Translations under genes and position numbers: made by a program
Notes under the pieces: generated by a model
The model's database searches: none
Seen by the model: only the letters and a program-made list of their open reading frames with translations
Told to the model about the DNA's origin: nothing
Shown here: piece by piece, positions 22,531 to 36,059 of the stretch
Numbering within the stretch: the first letter of the stretch is position 1
Layout of the letters: every line of letters begins with the position of its first letter
Source: Selaginella tamariscina
Lineage: Eukaryota > Streptophyta > Lycopodiopsida > Selaginellales > Selaginellaceae
DNA length: 64,000 bases
Assembly: GCA_003024785.1 (NCBI GenBank)
Contig: PUQB01000531.1
Coordinates: forward strand, 1-64,000
Direction: 5' to 3'

Positions 22531-24200
22531 ACAATTATGGCAGGGTTAAGAAATACCTTAGTTGTCAAGAATTATTGGCCATTGCATAAAGCGGCTAAGA
22601 ATTTGTCATGTGGGCACTTTATAGTCATGGTAATGGGGTGGGAGATAACCCCCGAGCTTAGGAAAACATTAAAGGATTTTGGGCTAGATATGTATGCCAA
22701 TATCCTATTTCATGTGAATCCTGATGCACTACAATGCTACATAATTTCTTAACATATGCAGAAAGGAGGAAGATGCTCATTAATGAGCAGGTTATGGTTG
22801 AAGGTGTTTAGAGGAAGGTGAGCTCGAAATTGATAAGAGTAATTTAGATCTATATTTGAAGGAAGAACGCCAATATAACAGTAAGCTTGTCTTCTGTTTG
22901 GGGACTTGAAAGAGAAAGTTAAGCTCATGGTTAATTTTCTTGTCAACAGATTTGAGTTTTGTCTTTCCTCTACTACATCGTCAAAGTCAATAGTGTCTCT
23001 TTATAAGGAGTTGAAGAAAGAAAAGCATGCAAGAGTGGCAAGGTATTTCTTCAGAAAATTGGGAGAATATGAGAAGGAGTCATAATGAAGGGAATCTCCT
23101 ATGATTGCTCTTGCATGAATACAACCATTGGTGTATTATGTAATGGATTTCGAGGAAGAAGTAGTTGAAGCAATTATGCCAGTAAGTCACCGAAAGCACT
23201 TACACCACAAGAAAAGCCAAAAGGATAGGAAGGATCTAATGGTAAGTAGTAGGAGAGTATGGGTAGGATTGCAAAAATGCCACCGTCTAAGAAGCAAAAG
23301 ATTTCTTGGGTGATGTCCATGAGGATGTTGGTGCACAAAGGGAAGAAGAAGCATGCTATAAAAATATTTAGATAGATGAAGAGACTTTAGAAGGTATGGA
23401 GGATGAAGAGGAGGAAAGCATTCGAGAAAGGCCTTGGTTGTGAAGTTGTACATGACTATGGAACCACATAAGGAAATGAGAAACCCTATGCAAAAAGTTC
23501 TAGAGGAACTAGTACAAAGTAGACAATAGTAAAGCAAGTGGAGCAATTTGTTGCTAAGTTGCAAGAATAGTTGCAGTATGAATCACAAAAGAAGCAGGTG
23601 GAGCAGATGCAAGAGATAGCACATGAGGTGCAAAAGATATAGGAGATGCCACAAAGGTGCAGAAAGAGGTGTAGTATCCTACATGAGAAGCTACCAGAGA
23701 TATAGCTGAAGAAGTTTACTGAGCATTCACAAGAAAAGGTATCCCAGCAATTAGGGAATTTGGAGAACATGATTCCCAAGGAGATTCTCTTAGAGACAAT
23801 TTTAGGGGTAACTACAGCTTTATTATAGTTACCTTTCACTAGGGAAGCTCTTTCACCAAGAGAAGGGATGGGTCATGTTTCATCAAGACGGCAATCATGG
23901 TTCAATTGTGAGGCAGTAAGATACCGATCATGAGGAAGAGGTACATATGCATGTGGAGGTTATCTCATGCATCAAGCAAGTGCAGTAGCAAGTTAGTGCT
24001 ATGAGTCAGTAGTGGAGAAAATTGTGACAGAGTACATGGAGCCAATGATGTCTACAGAGAGTGGAAAAGGTCGGAAGTCTTTTTGACATGATGAAGTGCC
24101 AATGGAAATTGAAGTTTAGTTGGTGCAAGAGAGCTCCATAACCTGTTCATTGGGTTCGTGAAGCAGAAAGATATCATCCCTGTTTTGCAATTAGCTTCTA
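22530..24200 (+). pseudogene. Unclassified decayed coding remnant, possibly retrotransposon gag
   Basis: The plus strand changes to a purine-rich, charged-residue composition with broken frames. A 71-codon piece at 22537-22752 contains ELRKTLKDFGLDMYANILF. Later pieces are rich in E, K, Q and M (EQMQEIA-like repeats around 23590-23720). The composition resembles a coiled-coil gag, and the block lies just before a family-B LTR, but no zinc knuckle or diagnostic motif is present. Confidence 0.3.
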
Positions 24201-24503
24201 GAGTATCTGAGCCACCTCAGTCCTCTATTCTGTTTCATCGTCCACACATACAATCTTGACTTGAATGCTGCCAAAGACTCTATAACTATTGGACTTACAC
24301 CATCTTTTGGAAGGTTATATGTGTATCCATTTGCCTCTTCTATACATGTAGACCTTAGATCCACACATTTGTAATCAATTCTGACGTGATCCAAGTCTAT
24401 GCACTAATAATTTAGATTTGATCAATTTAAAAATTTTATGGTTAGATGATCTTCAACGGTATAGATGCAAGTTATTAGTTATACACATTTTTAAATATCA
24501 CAT

Positions 24504-24655
24504 TGTAAGATCCACATGTACGCCTACATGTGCACATACTATTATTGGTTTTGATAACTGTCGAATTGATTTCAGTCTGGACCATTCACTCTTGTATATA
24601 AGTTAGGGTTTTGGGCTAATATGATATACATATTTATATATTCCGAACTTTCACA
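24504..24655 (+). repeat. Family B 5' LTR
   Basis: It starts TGTAAGATCCACATGTACG and ends GAACTTTCACA. A TATATAAG box lies at about 24594. It is unusually short for a Ty3 LTR. Confidence 0.65.
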
Positions 24656-24729
24656 TTGGTGGAGATGAGGGGCAAGAGTGTTATTCAAAAATCTTGAAGT
24701 CCTTGGGTGTGTGAACCTCATTTTGTGAT

Positions 24730-25428
24730 AAGGTTGGATGAGGGGTTCGATTCTGCATCGACTATCGCTCATTAAATGATGTAACCATTTTAGATGTGTA
24801 CCCACTTCCTCATATTGTAGGACTAGGGTGGAGCCGTTGGTTCACCAAGTTAAATCTCGTATTTGGATATTGGCAAATTTCGATGTTTGACATGGACATT
24901 CTCAAGACTGCTTTTCAAACACCATTTGGCCTGTATGAGTTCTTGGTAATGCCTTTCGATTTGAGCAATGCTCCAACAACTTTCTAGCATATGATGGACG
25001 AGGTTCTTTGCGATATGCCGGAGGTAACTGCCGACTTCATCGACGATGTTTTAATCCACTCGAATGGAACACGAAGAAGCATGTTGGTGATGTACGTAAG
25101 GTTTTGGATCGGCTGCGGGAAGTTGGTCTAAAGTTGAAGCTGTCTAAGTGTGTATTTAGATCTAAGAACACCACTTATCTTGGCTATCACATTTCCTGTG
25201 AAGGTTTGTAAGTCGATCCTGACAAACTTGTTACAGTTTTGAAGTTCCCTACGTCGAAGTGTGTGAACGACGTGCAACGCTTTCTTGGCAAGGTATAATA
25301 TCTGGGCCGTTTTGTGAATCATCTTTCAAATCATACTGCATAGTTATGTGCATTGCTGAAGTCGTCAATGTCATCTTTTGTCTGGTCTAAGGATTACAAG
25401 CAAGCGTTTGTAGATTTTAAAGAGCTGT
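24730..25428 (+). pseudogene. Family B reverse transcriptase fragment
   Basis: Broken frames carry Ty3 reverse-transcriptase signatures in order: FCIDYRSLNDVT, YPLPHI, RWFTKLNL, YWQI, TAFQTPFGLYEFLVMPF, LSNAPTTF, then DFIDDVLIHS, where the catalytic YxDD is FIDD. The block ends in WSKDYKQAFVDFKELL, the start of the RNase H region, where chromovirus A0's LTR begins. Several stops and frame changes make it non-functional. Confidence 0.75.
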
Positions 25429-28400
25429 TGTTAAGCCACAATCCAAGAACAAGGAGGCTTGACTCAAGAGCAGGACAGGAACTAGGAACAAAACAAGAAC
25501 ATGAGGCAAGGAGCAAGACAAGAATAATCGTAGAATGACTGGTGTTGATAGTAACTGATTGTACAACAATTAGGTCGGAGCTTTTATGCTCACAATTCCA
25601 AGAACTAATCTAGGCATGAGCTAAAAATCTCCAAGAGCTAATCTAACCAAGAGCTAAAAATAGTGTCCCTTATCATGTAGGCATATCCTGCAGGCATATC
25701 TTGTATCCCACATCCTGTATCCTGTATCATGTATCGTGTATCGGGTCGTGACAGCACCTCCTCCCTAAAGATGAGTTCCACGAGTCCTAGGACCTGGTTT
25801 AATAAGATAATGTCGATGGAAGGCAGCAACCTTGGAAGAAGCATGGAGTAAATTGGATACAAGTTTCCAAGTGCGATCAGTAGTCAAATAACCTTTCCAA
25901 TCCACCAAGTATTGAAGTTGGCGGCAATGAAGACGAGAATCAAGGATGGCTGCAACTTCATATTTAGGTTCGTCATCAATGATCACATGAGGAGGAGGAG
26001 AAGAAGTACGACCAAGAAGAGAAGAAGGATGGTACGGTTCCAACAAAGAGGTGTGAAACACATGATGAAGTTTCATAGTAGATGGTAGCTCTAGTCAGAA
26101 AACTACAGGATTGACTTCAGCCGCAATCCTATAAGGGCCCAATCGTTGAAAATCCAACTTAAAAGAAGGCTTGTTGGTGCGAATATGCCGACGAAGAAGC
26201 CATATGATCACCAATCTTGTATGCAGGTGTCGGTTAATGATGAGCATCAGCATTACGCTTGTACTATTCCTGTGCCTGTTGAAGATGAAATCGGAGATCA
26301 TCTTGTACTTGATGAAGATGCTGCAGACGATCCTGTACTGTAGGAGCGGAAGAAGGAGAAGCATGAGGAGCAAAGTCAAAACGTGGATAGTAGCCTGTAA
26401 AAGCGAAGAAAGGTGTTTGACATGTAGATGCGTGAACGGAGTTGTTGTAAGTAAACTCTGCCATAGGAAGAAGGTCCAACCAATTGTTCTGTTGGTAACT
26501 GATGAAGTAGCAAAGATACTATTCAAAGGTCTGAATTGTGAATTCTGACTACCCATCAGTTTGCGGATGATGTCATGAAGAAAGATCCGCTTTAACTTGT
26601 AGACTCCGAAAAATCTTTCGCCAAAATTTGGACATAAATTATGGGCCTCGATCATAAATAATGTTCTCAAGAAGACCATGATGTCGAAACACTTCGCGGA
26701 TCACCAACTCAGCAATTGTCTGGCCTGTAGCCGTTTTGTTACATGGTAGAAAATGAGACTGTTTGGTGAAACGGTCAACCACTACAAGAACTGCATCAAA
26801 TCCACGAGAAGGAGGAAGATTTGTGAGGAAATCCATAGAAATGGACTCCAAGGAGCAGGGGGAACAGGAAGAGGACGAAGAAGACAAGAGGGCATGTGAC
26901 GAGGCATCTTCGACCTGTTGCAAGTGTCACAATTTCGTACAAACTTTTCCACAAAACCTCGCGCAACCCAGGCCACCAATAGTTGCGAGTCACCAACTCA
27001 ACTATCTTGGTCACACCAAAATGTCCTGTAGTCAGGGTATCATGACAATCCTATACCACACGAGTCATGTAAACACCAACAAGAATGTACAGGAGACCTT
27101 CCCATTATAGGAGTCCGTCCTGTATGGCAAACAACTTGTAGTCTGTACGGGAACTGGAGGAAGAGGAACTTGTGATGTCAGGACTAATGTGGGAGAATAC
27201 ATTCTTTACCAAGTCGTCTATAGCCAACTGTAAATGAATGTCCTATACAAGTGTTGAATCTGCTGGAGCCTGATGAACCTGTAGTGCTACAAGTCGAAAT
27301 CGATCAGAATCCAACAACACTTGCTTTTGACAGTCATATGCAGGATCGCCCGGGGTCGGTGCAAGGTAAGAGTGCCTAGACAATGCATCCGCTTTGCCAT
27401 TTCAAAAACTAGGCTTGTAGACGATGACAAAATCAAAATGTGATAGGAATTCCACCCACCTAGCCTATCGTCGACTGAGAACTCAAGCCGTTTGAAAAAA
27501 TTCTAGGTTTTTGTGATCCGTAAGAACTTGTACATGATGCGCAGCACCTTCCAGGAAGTGCCGCCACTCCTCAAACGAAATTACAATGGCCTTGAGTTCT
27601 TTGTCATGAATTTCGTAATTGATCTTTGCCGAAAGGAACTTACGAGAGTGAAAGGTTACAGGATGAAGTAACTTGTCTTTCTCCAACTTGTGATAGGATT
27701 GAAGGCATCCTTGGGTGTGATGAATACATGTTCTGCCTTATCAAACCAAGAGAAATCTCTTGTGTGCTTGGTGAATTCCGTGAGTGGAAGTACACGCTTG
27801 GAGAAGTCCTGTATGAATTGCATGTAGAAGTTTGCAAAGCCAAGGAAACATTGTACGTCTCGTACAGACTTGGGCCGCTCCCACTTCACGATAGTCTTCA
27901 CCTTATGCATGTCCATGGAAATGTCAACATGAGAGAAGATGTAGCCTAAGAACTTCACAGTATCCTTGTCGAAAAAACACTTCTCCAACTTTGCATACAT
28001 GCCATGCTCATGAAGCTTTTGTAGAACTAGTCGTACATGCTTGTCATGTGCCACCTGGTCCTTGAAAAAAATCAAAATGTCATCAAGGTAAAATCATCAC
28101 AAATTGGTCCAAGCAGTTGTGAAAGATGTTGTTCACCATGTTTGGAACACGGCTGGGGCATTGGTAAGTCTGAAAGGCATCACTGTGTACTCAAAATGTC
28201 CATACCTTGTACGAAAGGCAGTCTTCCACTCATCGCTTAGACGAATCCATACGAGATTGTAGGCCCCTCGTAAGTTGATCTTGTGAACATCTTTGCTCCT
28301 TGTAGCCAATTAAGAAGTTCCGGGATCAATGACAATGGGTACCGGTTCCGGAGTGGCTTGATTCAAACCCCTGTAGTCCACAACCAAATGCAAACTCCCA

Positions 28401-29902
28401 TCTTTCTTCTTGATAAAGAAGATAGGTGCTCTTGCAGAGAACTTTGAGTGATGAATGAAGCCAGATGCCAAGTTGTCCTTGATGTACTGGCGAAGAACCT
28501 CTAATTCTATAGGTGACAGTGAATAAATCGGTCTAACGGTGAGTCTTCCCTTCCGCAAGATCAATAAGATAGTCGTAGGACATGTGAATAGGAAGAACTG
28601 TAGCCTTGTGCTTATCAAAAACGTCATGGAAGGAGTGATACTTGGATTGCAAGGAAGAAGAAGAAGGAGAAGAAGGGATTGAAAAACAGGAAAGTCAGAT
28701 ACAAGAGAGTAGAAGAGGACGTAGGAGTTACTTGAAAAGAAAAGAGATGAAAAGGAATAGGATTAGTGGCAAGTTCATGCATAGTAGTGGTAAGAACTCG
28801 GAGAAGAAGGAGGGAGCTATGAATGAAAAAGAGGAAAGATCTTGGGGATGGAACAGAAGTAGAGTAATAAAAAGAGGCAGGATTAGGAAAAACTTGTGCG
28901 GATGTTGACGAGTGTATAGAATTGGAAAATCCTGTACAGAAGTCTGTGAATGCAAGGAGTGAGGAGAGCCTGCGAATGTGCTGACGAATTAATAAGAGGT
29001 GGATCCTGTTGAGGAGAAACCTTTGACACTAATACAGGTTTGAAGAACCCTGTATAGGAATTTGCAAACTTACAGAAGTGGAGAGAGACTATGGATGTGC
29101 TGATGAACTGACATGAGGTGAATCCTGTCGAGGAGGAATCTTCAACACTAATACAGGAACATGCACGGTCAATCCTGTAGTTTTGTATTGCCTTGACACT
29201 AAGGTCATATCTTGCACACAGGAAGGTGTAGGATTGATCCTGGTTGCCGGAGAGAAAAACGTGAGCGTCTTAGACCTCCAATCGATCTGAGGATTTGCAA
29301 CCACGAACCATGGTATGCCCAAAACGATGGGAGTCGTTCGAATCTTGATTAACTTGAAGGAAATCAAACAGCTGAATGCGCCATGAGTGCAAGAGAGAGG
29401 TGTGGTAGCATGGGTAACTGCGCCAGAAGCAATCAAACGACCATCTGCAACCTTTATAGGAACTGCACGCTTCAACTTCACCACCAGAATGCCATGCTGA
29501 GTTGTAAAAGTGTCATCCATGAAGCATGCATTAGCACCAGTGTCTAACAGGGCAAACTCCTTGAGCTTTTAATTATTGAGGCGAATGTGTACAAAAAACT
29601 TGAGTGATGGTATGGTATGAGTAGCACCAATAGAGCCTGCACCTACGTCCAACTTTGCGGCTCCTAGATGAAGTGGATATTGAATTTCAGCTTCAACTTC
29701 ACGCGTCTTGAACTTCCTGGCTTTAACAAGACATTCTGCCACTTTGTGTCCTGGTTCATCACAATACAATAAGTTTTCATCATGACGACGTTACTTCTCA
29801 GCAGCTGAAAGTGGGCCACACTTGTATTTGTCAACCTTCATAGGAACTACTCCAGAAAGTATTGTAGGAACACGTGCTATAGCTACATAATTGGCTTACA
29901 GG
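25429..29902 (-). mobile_element. Chromovirus A0, main part (3' LTR to gag)
   Basis: This is a decayed chromovirus on the minus strand. From its 3' end it reads: LTR 25429-25753 (internally shortened), chromodomain region 25765-26076 (YLVDWKGY), integrase about 26095-27014 ([30 protein letters not shown]), RNase H/reverse transcriptase about 27480-28630, protease 29089-29570 (ALLDTGANACFMDD) and gag zinc-knuckle region 29569-29769. It is cut at 29902 by family C and resumes at 51908. Its closest relative in the window is A3 (56571-61724), not A1 or A2: both share a gag/B junction and many substitutions. Confidence 0.8.
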
Positions 29903-30550
29903 TGGTTGATAGTGCCAGCCGGCGCGGCGCGGAGGATGGGACGAAGTGCTAGATAAGGGAGGTACCTCAGGTACGAACTGATAGCGACTTATGTTAGGCG
30001 GCAGGCGTAGATCCGATCGTTCGGACCAACTACCCAGGGTACGTAGGACAGCACGCGTGAGGGAGGCGCATAAATGTGACAGGCAAGACTTTGTCACATG
30101 GCGGCAGACCAGTAGGAAGGCGCCACCTGTACCTAGGGTCTAGCGTTAGGTAATCCACTATATAAGCAGGAAGGTGGGTAGTGGGTCAGGGTCTTTTAGG
30201 AGTCAAGTCTGCATCTTATATTTTGCTCCTTTGTCGGAGATAGTTTGTACTTGAACATGTAATATAATATATCCATATTCCTTCTATTCACCATACAAGC
30301 GGGTGATCCCCGCTTGTCCTACTCCTGGGCTCAGCAACACTCTCTATCAAACCACCGTAGTAGAACTCCCCCTACCTGTACACGGGCCCTCACAACGTCT
30401 AGGTAGAGGCCATCCAATACCTTCCACTACTCCCGAGGTAAGGCCGGCTTGCCAGTTTGGACCCCGAGTTGGACACTCTCCACAGCGTCCTGGCAACCAC
30501 TGTAGCTTCCTGAGAAGCACCACATCTGGTCTGCAAAGTCCCGACGATCA
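29903..30550 (+). repeat. Family C 5' LTR
   Basis: It starts TGGTTGATAG and ends CGACGATCA. It has a TATATAAG box at 30159-30166 and AATATAATATATCC (about 30262) as a possible polyadenylation region. It matches the split 3' LTR (45247-45413 plus 51393-51907). The following bases, TTTGTGGCGATCACAAAGGG, are the primer-binding region; I do not recognise the matching tRNA. Confidence 0.75.
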
Positions 30551-31934
30551 TTTGTGGCGATCACAAAGGGATAGATAGTACACATAGATGGAGTTCACTA
30601 TAGCAAGTAGAGTTGTGGCCCGAAGAAGAGCCGGGATTAACTCATTGAACAAATAGAGATTGACGAGCAATAGCTGGCTAGAAGGATGCAACGGGCCGAG
30701 GGAGGTTGATGGAAGGCACAAGGCACCTCAGTTGCCACAATCGGCCCCTGCCTCACCTACCCAAGGGAACGATAGAAATGCCGCATGGCCGAATCTTGAG
30801 CAGCGAAAAACTCGGCACACCAGCGGCAGAGGCGGTCGCACGCCACCGACGACGAAGAAGGATATGAAGGAACTGCAGCACGTCCGGATGATAGTCTAGG
30901 CACGACAGCATGCAAGTATGAACAGCACTCGGACGGGCGACTTCGCATGACAGTAACCTACGATGTAGAGTGGGATGGATGGCAAGACGATGAAAGCCCT
31001 CCGCCTCTTGACGTAGGGGAAAGTGACGGCGACGAAGAGCCCACACACCAAAGAGCAGAACACTTGTTTGACGAGTACCCCCGAAGGAGGAAACCTCGCA
31101 CAGGACAACCTCAGGAAAGAGCAGGCCTGTGACGGAGGCAAAAATCTCAAGGGGAGAAAGCAACACGAATAGCAACAGGGGACGTGAGCCTGAAGTCCAG
31201 CGTGACCAGCGCCACAACGGACGTAAGGTAGGAAACCCAGGGTCGTCGTCACCCACCAGGGTGACGCAAGGGGCTCGTATCTGCCCGGAAAGAGGGGAGG
31301 AAGAGCCTCATCCGGAAAGCCCCCATAGGGAGGGGCATCGATTGCCAACAAGGCAACCTCTGCACTAGGAGTTCAGCCGATTGGATGATGCAGCAGGCCA
31401 GGGCGGTTACTAGGATGAGAACGGCTTTGGAAGGCCGGGTACACATGAGATGACCACTTGCGTGAAGGCGACTGGACGTCAACGAGCTGACGGAATGGGA
31501 GGAGGCACCAGAAAGAGGGGCCGCACAGTGGCCACTTTGGAGAAGGGATGAGAGGAATTCGTCCAAGGGCAGGAGAGATTTGCCCGAGCGACCCGAGGAA
31601 ATTCGCCAGGGCACACAACAGAGCCGCAACCATCACCAGACGGGGGGATACTGTCTTGGGGTGAGGAGGAATCACCCCATCGATCATGATCGTCTAGACG
31701 TTGCGGAGAGATTCCGCACACGGTCCTACAAAACTACTCAATGGAAAAGGGAATACCTTCCAGCGAAGGTAAGCTGCGCCACCAGCCGTTAGGTTGGTCC
31801 CGTGGCGGGGGTCCCCAAGGGACAGTCGAGAGGAGCCCGTCCTCGTCACCCACCCTCTACAGGAAGGTAGGGCCGCGAGGAAGGAGAAAGGTACCTGCAA
31901 AATATCGGGACGTGGACTACACGTTCGAAGCGGA
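30551..31934 (+). other. Family C leader and 5' gag region, broken
   Basis: This is GC-richer plus-strand DNA between the 5' LTR and the A1 insertion. It has several overlapping broken frames rich in R, G, P and E and no complete domain. It is probably the untranslated leader and gag N-terminal part. Long minus-strand frames here look like compositional shadows. Confidence 0.45.
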
Positions 31935-32547
31935 TGTCAAGCCACGATCCAGGAACCAAGAAGAGAACAGGATTCCAAGAAAAGGAAGGCTTGACTCAGG
32001 AGCAGGACCGAGAGCAGGACAGGAACAGAATAGGACGGATCCAGGAGCAAGACAGGATCAGATAGGATCTGGGAGCAAGACAGGAAGGCAGGACAGGATC
32101 CAGGAACAAGACAGGAACAGACTGGATCCGGAACAAGACAGGAGCAGGACAGGATCCAGGAGCAGGACAGGAAATAGGAGCGAGACAGGAGCAGGACAGG
32201 AAACAAGACAAGAACAAGACAAGACGAGATTGATCGTAGTAAGACTGGTGTTGATAGTAACTGATTGTACAACAATTAGGTCGGAGCTTTTATGCTCACA
32301 ACTCCAAGAGCTAATCTAGGCATGAGTGCTAAAAGTGGTTGCATGCATGCAAAAGTGACTGCATGCATGCAGAGGCTAAGATGAGTCCACATGTCCCTTA
32401 TCCTCTAGGCATATCCTGTGGCATATCCTGTAGGAATATCCTGCAACCGTATCCTGTGTCCGAAATCCTGGTAGGAATATCCTGTAGGAAAGTCCTGCAA
32501 CCCATATCCTGTATCCGGAATCCTGTATCCTGTATCGGGTCGTGACA
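31935..32547 (-). repeat. A1 3' LTR
   Basis: It contains a purine-rich minisatellite (about 31995-32225) built from variants of GGAACAGGACAGGATCC, then a conserved block (GGAGCTTTTATGCTCACAAC; on the minus strand a CATAAAAGC TATA-like box), then repeats of ATATCCTGTAGGAATATCC (about 32405-32540). Confidence 0.8.
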
Positions 32548-32559
32548 GCACCTCCTCCC

Positions 32560-33850
32560 TAAAGACGAGTTCCACGAGTCTTGGGACCTGGTTTAGCAGG
32601 ATAATGCCGATGGAAGGCAGCAACCTTGGAAGAAGCATGGAGTAAGTTGGATGCAGGTTCCCAAGTGCGATCAGTAGGCAATACCTTTCCAATCCACCAA
32701 GTATTGGAGTTGGCGATGAAGACGAGAATCAAGGATGGCTGCAACTTCGTACTCAGGTTCAGTGTCAATGACCACAGGAGGGGGAGGAGAAGAAACACGA
32801 CCGGGAAGAGAAGAAGGATGATACGGCTCCAACAAGGAGGTGTGAAACACAGGATGAAGTTTCACCGTGGATGGTAACTCGAGTCGGAAAGCTACAGGAT
32901 TTACCTCCGCCACGATCCTGTAAGGGCCCAATCGTTGAAAATCCAACTTAGAAGAAGGCCTGTTGGTGCGAATGTGTCGACGAAGAAGCCACACGAGATC
33001 ACCAATCTTGTATGCAGGTGCCGGCTGACGGTGAGCATCAGCATGATGCTTGTATCGTTTGTGCCTGCTGAAGATGAACCTGGAGATCATCCTGTACCTG
33101 CGAAGATGCTGAGACGATCCTGTACTGCAGGAGCGGAAGAAGGAGAAGCGGGAGGAGCAAAGTCAAAACGTGGATGGTGGCCTGTAAGAGCAAAGAAAGG
33201 TGTCTGTCCTGTAGATGCGTGAACGGAGTTGTTGTAGGCAAACTCCGCCATTGGAAGAAGGTCCAACCAGTTGTCCTGCTGGTAACTGATGAAGCAACGA
33301 AGATACTGTTCCAAGGTCTGAATTGTGCGTTCGGACTGCCCATCGGTTTGCGGGTGATATCCTGAAGAAAGATCCGCTTTAACCTGTAGACTCCGAAGAA
33401 GCTCTCGCCAAAACTTGGACATGAATTGTGGACCTCGATCGGAAACAATGCTCTCAGGAAGACCATGATGTCGGAACACTCACGGATCACCAACTCGGCA
33501 GTTGTCTGACCTGTAGCTGTCTTGTTGCAGGGTAGGAAATGAGCCTGCTTGGTGAAACGGTCAACCACCACAAGAACTGCATCGAATCCACGAGAAGGAG
33601 GAAGATCTGTGAGGAAATCCATAGAAATGGATCTCCAAGGAGCAGAAGGAACAGGAAGAGGACGAAGAAGACCAGAGGGTGCATGATGAGGCATCTTCGA
33701 CCTGTACAAGTGTCACAACTCCGTACAAACCTCTCCACAAAACCTCGCAACCCAGGCCACCAATAGTTGCGAGTCACCAACTCCACTGTCTTGGCCACAC
33801 CAAAATGTCCTGTAGCCGGGGTATCATGACAATCCTGTACCACACGAGTC
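32560..33850 (-). pseudogene. A1 integrase and chromodomain
   Basis: Integrase inserts the DNA copy; the chromodomain steers insertion towards modified histone H3. Seen: [21 protein letters not shown] (end of the HHCC finger, about 33720-33785), [20 protein letters not shown] and [12 protein letters not shown] (catalytic D region, about 33540-33640), [12 protein letters not shown] (second D, about 33405-33445), [11 protein letters not shown] (E, about 33330-33360), KLDFQRLGPYRI and a chromodomain with EPEYEVAAILDSRL and QYLVDWKG (about 32660-32790). Frame changes occur near 33480 and 32690. Confidence 0.85.
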
Positions 33851-35480
33851 CTGGAAATACCAACAGGAACGTACAGGAGACCTTCCCGGTACAGGAGTCC
33901 ATCCTGTATGGTGAACAGGTTTGTAGTCTAAGGGAACTGGAGGAAGAGGAACTTGCAACGTCAGGATGAATGTGTGAGAACACATTCTTTGCCAAGTCGT
34001 CTGTAGCCAACTGCGAACGGACGTCCTGTAGGAGTGTTGAATTTGCTGGAGCCTGATGAACCTGCAGTGCCGCAAGCCGGAATCGATCAGGACCCAACAA
34101 CACTTGCCTTTGACAGTCAAATGCAGGATCGCCCGGGCTTGGTGCAAGGTAAGAGCGCCTAGACAATGCGTCCGCCTTGCCATTCCGAAAACCGGGCCTG
34201 TAGACGATGACGAAGTCAAAACGTGATAGGAACTCTGCCCACCTAGCCTGTCGCCGACTGAGAACTCGAGCCGTTTGAAAGTACTCCAGGTTCTTGTGAT
34301 CCGTAAGAACTTGTACAGGATGCAGCACCTTCCAGGAAATGCCGCCACTCCTCAACGAATCCACAATGGCCTTGAGTTCCTTGTCATGAATCTCGTAATT
34401 GATCTCCGCCGACAGGAACTTACGAGAGTGAAAAGCTACAGGATGAAGCAACTTGTCTCTCCAACTTGTGATAGGACGGATCCTACTGCAAAATCCGAGG
34501 CATCTGCTTCAATGAAGAAAGGATGAGAAGGGTCAGGATGTGCTAAAATCGGAGCTGTCGTGAAGGCGTCCTTGAGTGTTGTGAACGCGTGTTCCGCCTT
34601 GTCGGACCAAGAGAAAAGCCCTGTGCGCTTGGTGAGTTTGTGAGTGGAAGTACACGCTTGGAGAAGTCCTGTATGAACCGCCTGTAGAAGTTTGCAAAGC
34701 CAAGGAAACATTGTACATCTCGTACCGACTTGGGCCTCTCCCACTCCACGATGGTCTTCACCTTGTGCATGTCCATGGAAACGCCAGCAGGAGAGACGAT
34801 GTAGCCCAAGAACTCCACCGAATCCCTATCGAAAAAAACTTCTCCAACTTCGCGTACAGGCCATGCTCGCGAAGCCGCTCTAGAACTAGTCGTACATGCT
34901 TGTCATGTGCCGCCTGGTCCTTGGAGAAAATCAAATGTCGTCGAGGTAGATCACCACAAACTGGTCCAAGAAGTCACGAAAGATGTCGTTCACCATGTGT
35001 TGGAACACGGCTGGGGCATTGGTAAGGCCGAAAGGCATTACCGTGTACTCAAAATGTCCATACCTTGTACGAAAGGCAGTCTTCCACTCATCGCGGACGA
35101 ATCCGTACAAGGTTGTAGGCCCCTCGTAAGTCGATCTTCGTGAACACCTTTGCTCCTCGCAGCCGATCGAGAAGTTCCGGGATCAATGGCAACGGGTACC
35201 GATTCCGAATGGTGACTTGATTCAAACCCCTGTAGTCCACAACCAAACGTAAACTCCCATCCTTCTTCTTGACAAAGAAGATAGGTCCTGCAGGGGACTT
35301 TGAGTGACGAATGAAGCCGGATGCCAAGTTGTCCTCGATGTACTGACGAAGAACCTCCAACTCTGTGGGTGACAATGCATAAATCGGTCCGAATGGTGGA
35401 GTCTTTCCTTCCGCAAGATCAATAGGACAGTCGTAGGACCTGTGAACAGGAAGAACTGCAGCCTTGTGCTTTGTCAAAAA
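33850..35480 (-). pseudogene. A1 reverse transcriptase and RNase H
   Basis: This region copies the element RNA into DNA and removes the RNA strand. Reverse transcriptase motifs from 35480 downwards: [70 protein letters not shown], and the catalytic VVIYLDD near 34940-34960. RNase H follows with [15 protein letters not shown] (about 34490-34535) and HDKELKAIV (about 34370-34395). Frames are broken at several points (for example near 34830 and 34450). Confidence 0.85.
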
Positions 35481-36059
35481 CGTCCTTAAAGTGTGATACT
35501 TGGATGGTAGGGAAGAAGGAGGAGAAGGAGAAGGAGTAGGAGAAGGAGATTGAAAAAGGAGAGTCGGATACAGGAAAGGTAGAAGAGGACGTAGGAGTTA
35601 CTTGAAAGGCAAAAGGTGGAAAGGAGCAGGATCAGTGGCGAGTTCATGCATGGTAGTGGTAAGAACTCGGAGAGGAGAAGGAGGGAGCTGTGACTGAAAA
35701 AGAGGAAGGATCTTGGGGGTGGAACAGAAGCAGTAACAGAAAGAGGCAGGATTGGAAAAAACCTGTGTGGGTGTTGACGAGTGTACAGGATTGGAAGAAT
35801 CCTGTACAGGAGTCCGTGGTTGCAGGAGTGGGAAAGCCTGCGAATGTGCTGACGAATCAACAGGAGGTGGATCCTGTTGAGGAGGAACCTTCGACACTGA
35901 TACAGGATTGGAAGAACCCTGTACAGGAACCGCAAACTTACAGGAGTGGAGAGAGCCTGCGGATGTGCTGAGGAACTGACATGAGGTGAATCCTGTCGAG
36001 GAGGAGTCTTCAACACTGGTACAGGAACAGGCACGGTCAATCCTGTAGCTTGTACTGCC

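Noticed and set aside
30753..31690. Long minus-strand frames (up to 167 codons) inside the family C leader
   Set aside because: They have no recognisable domains and arise from GC-rich composition opposite the element's coding strand.
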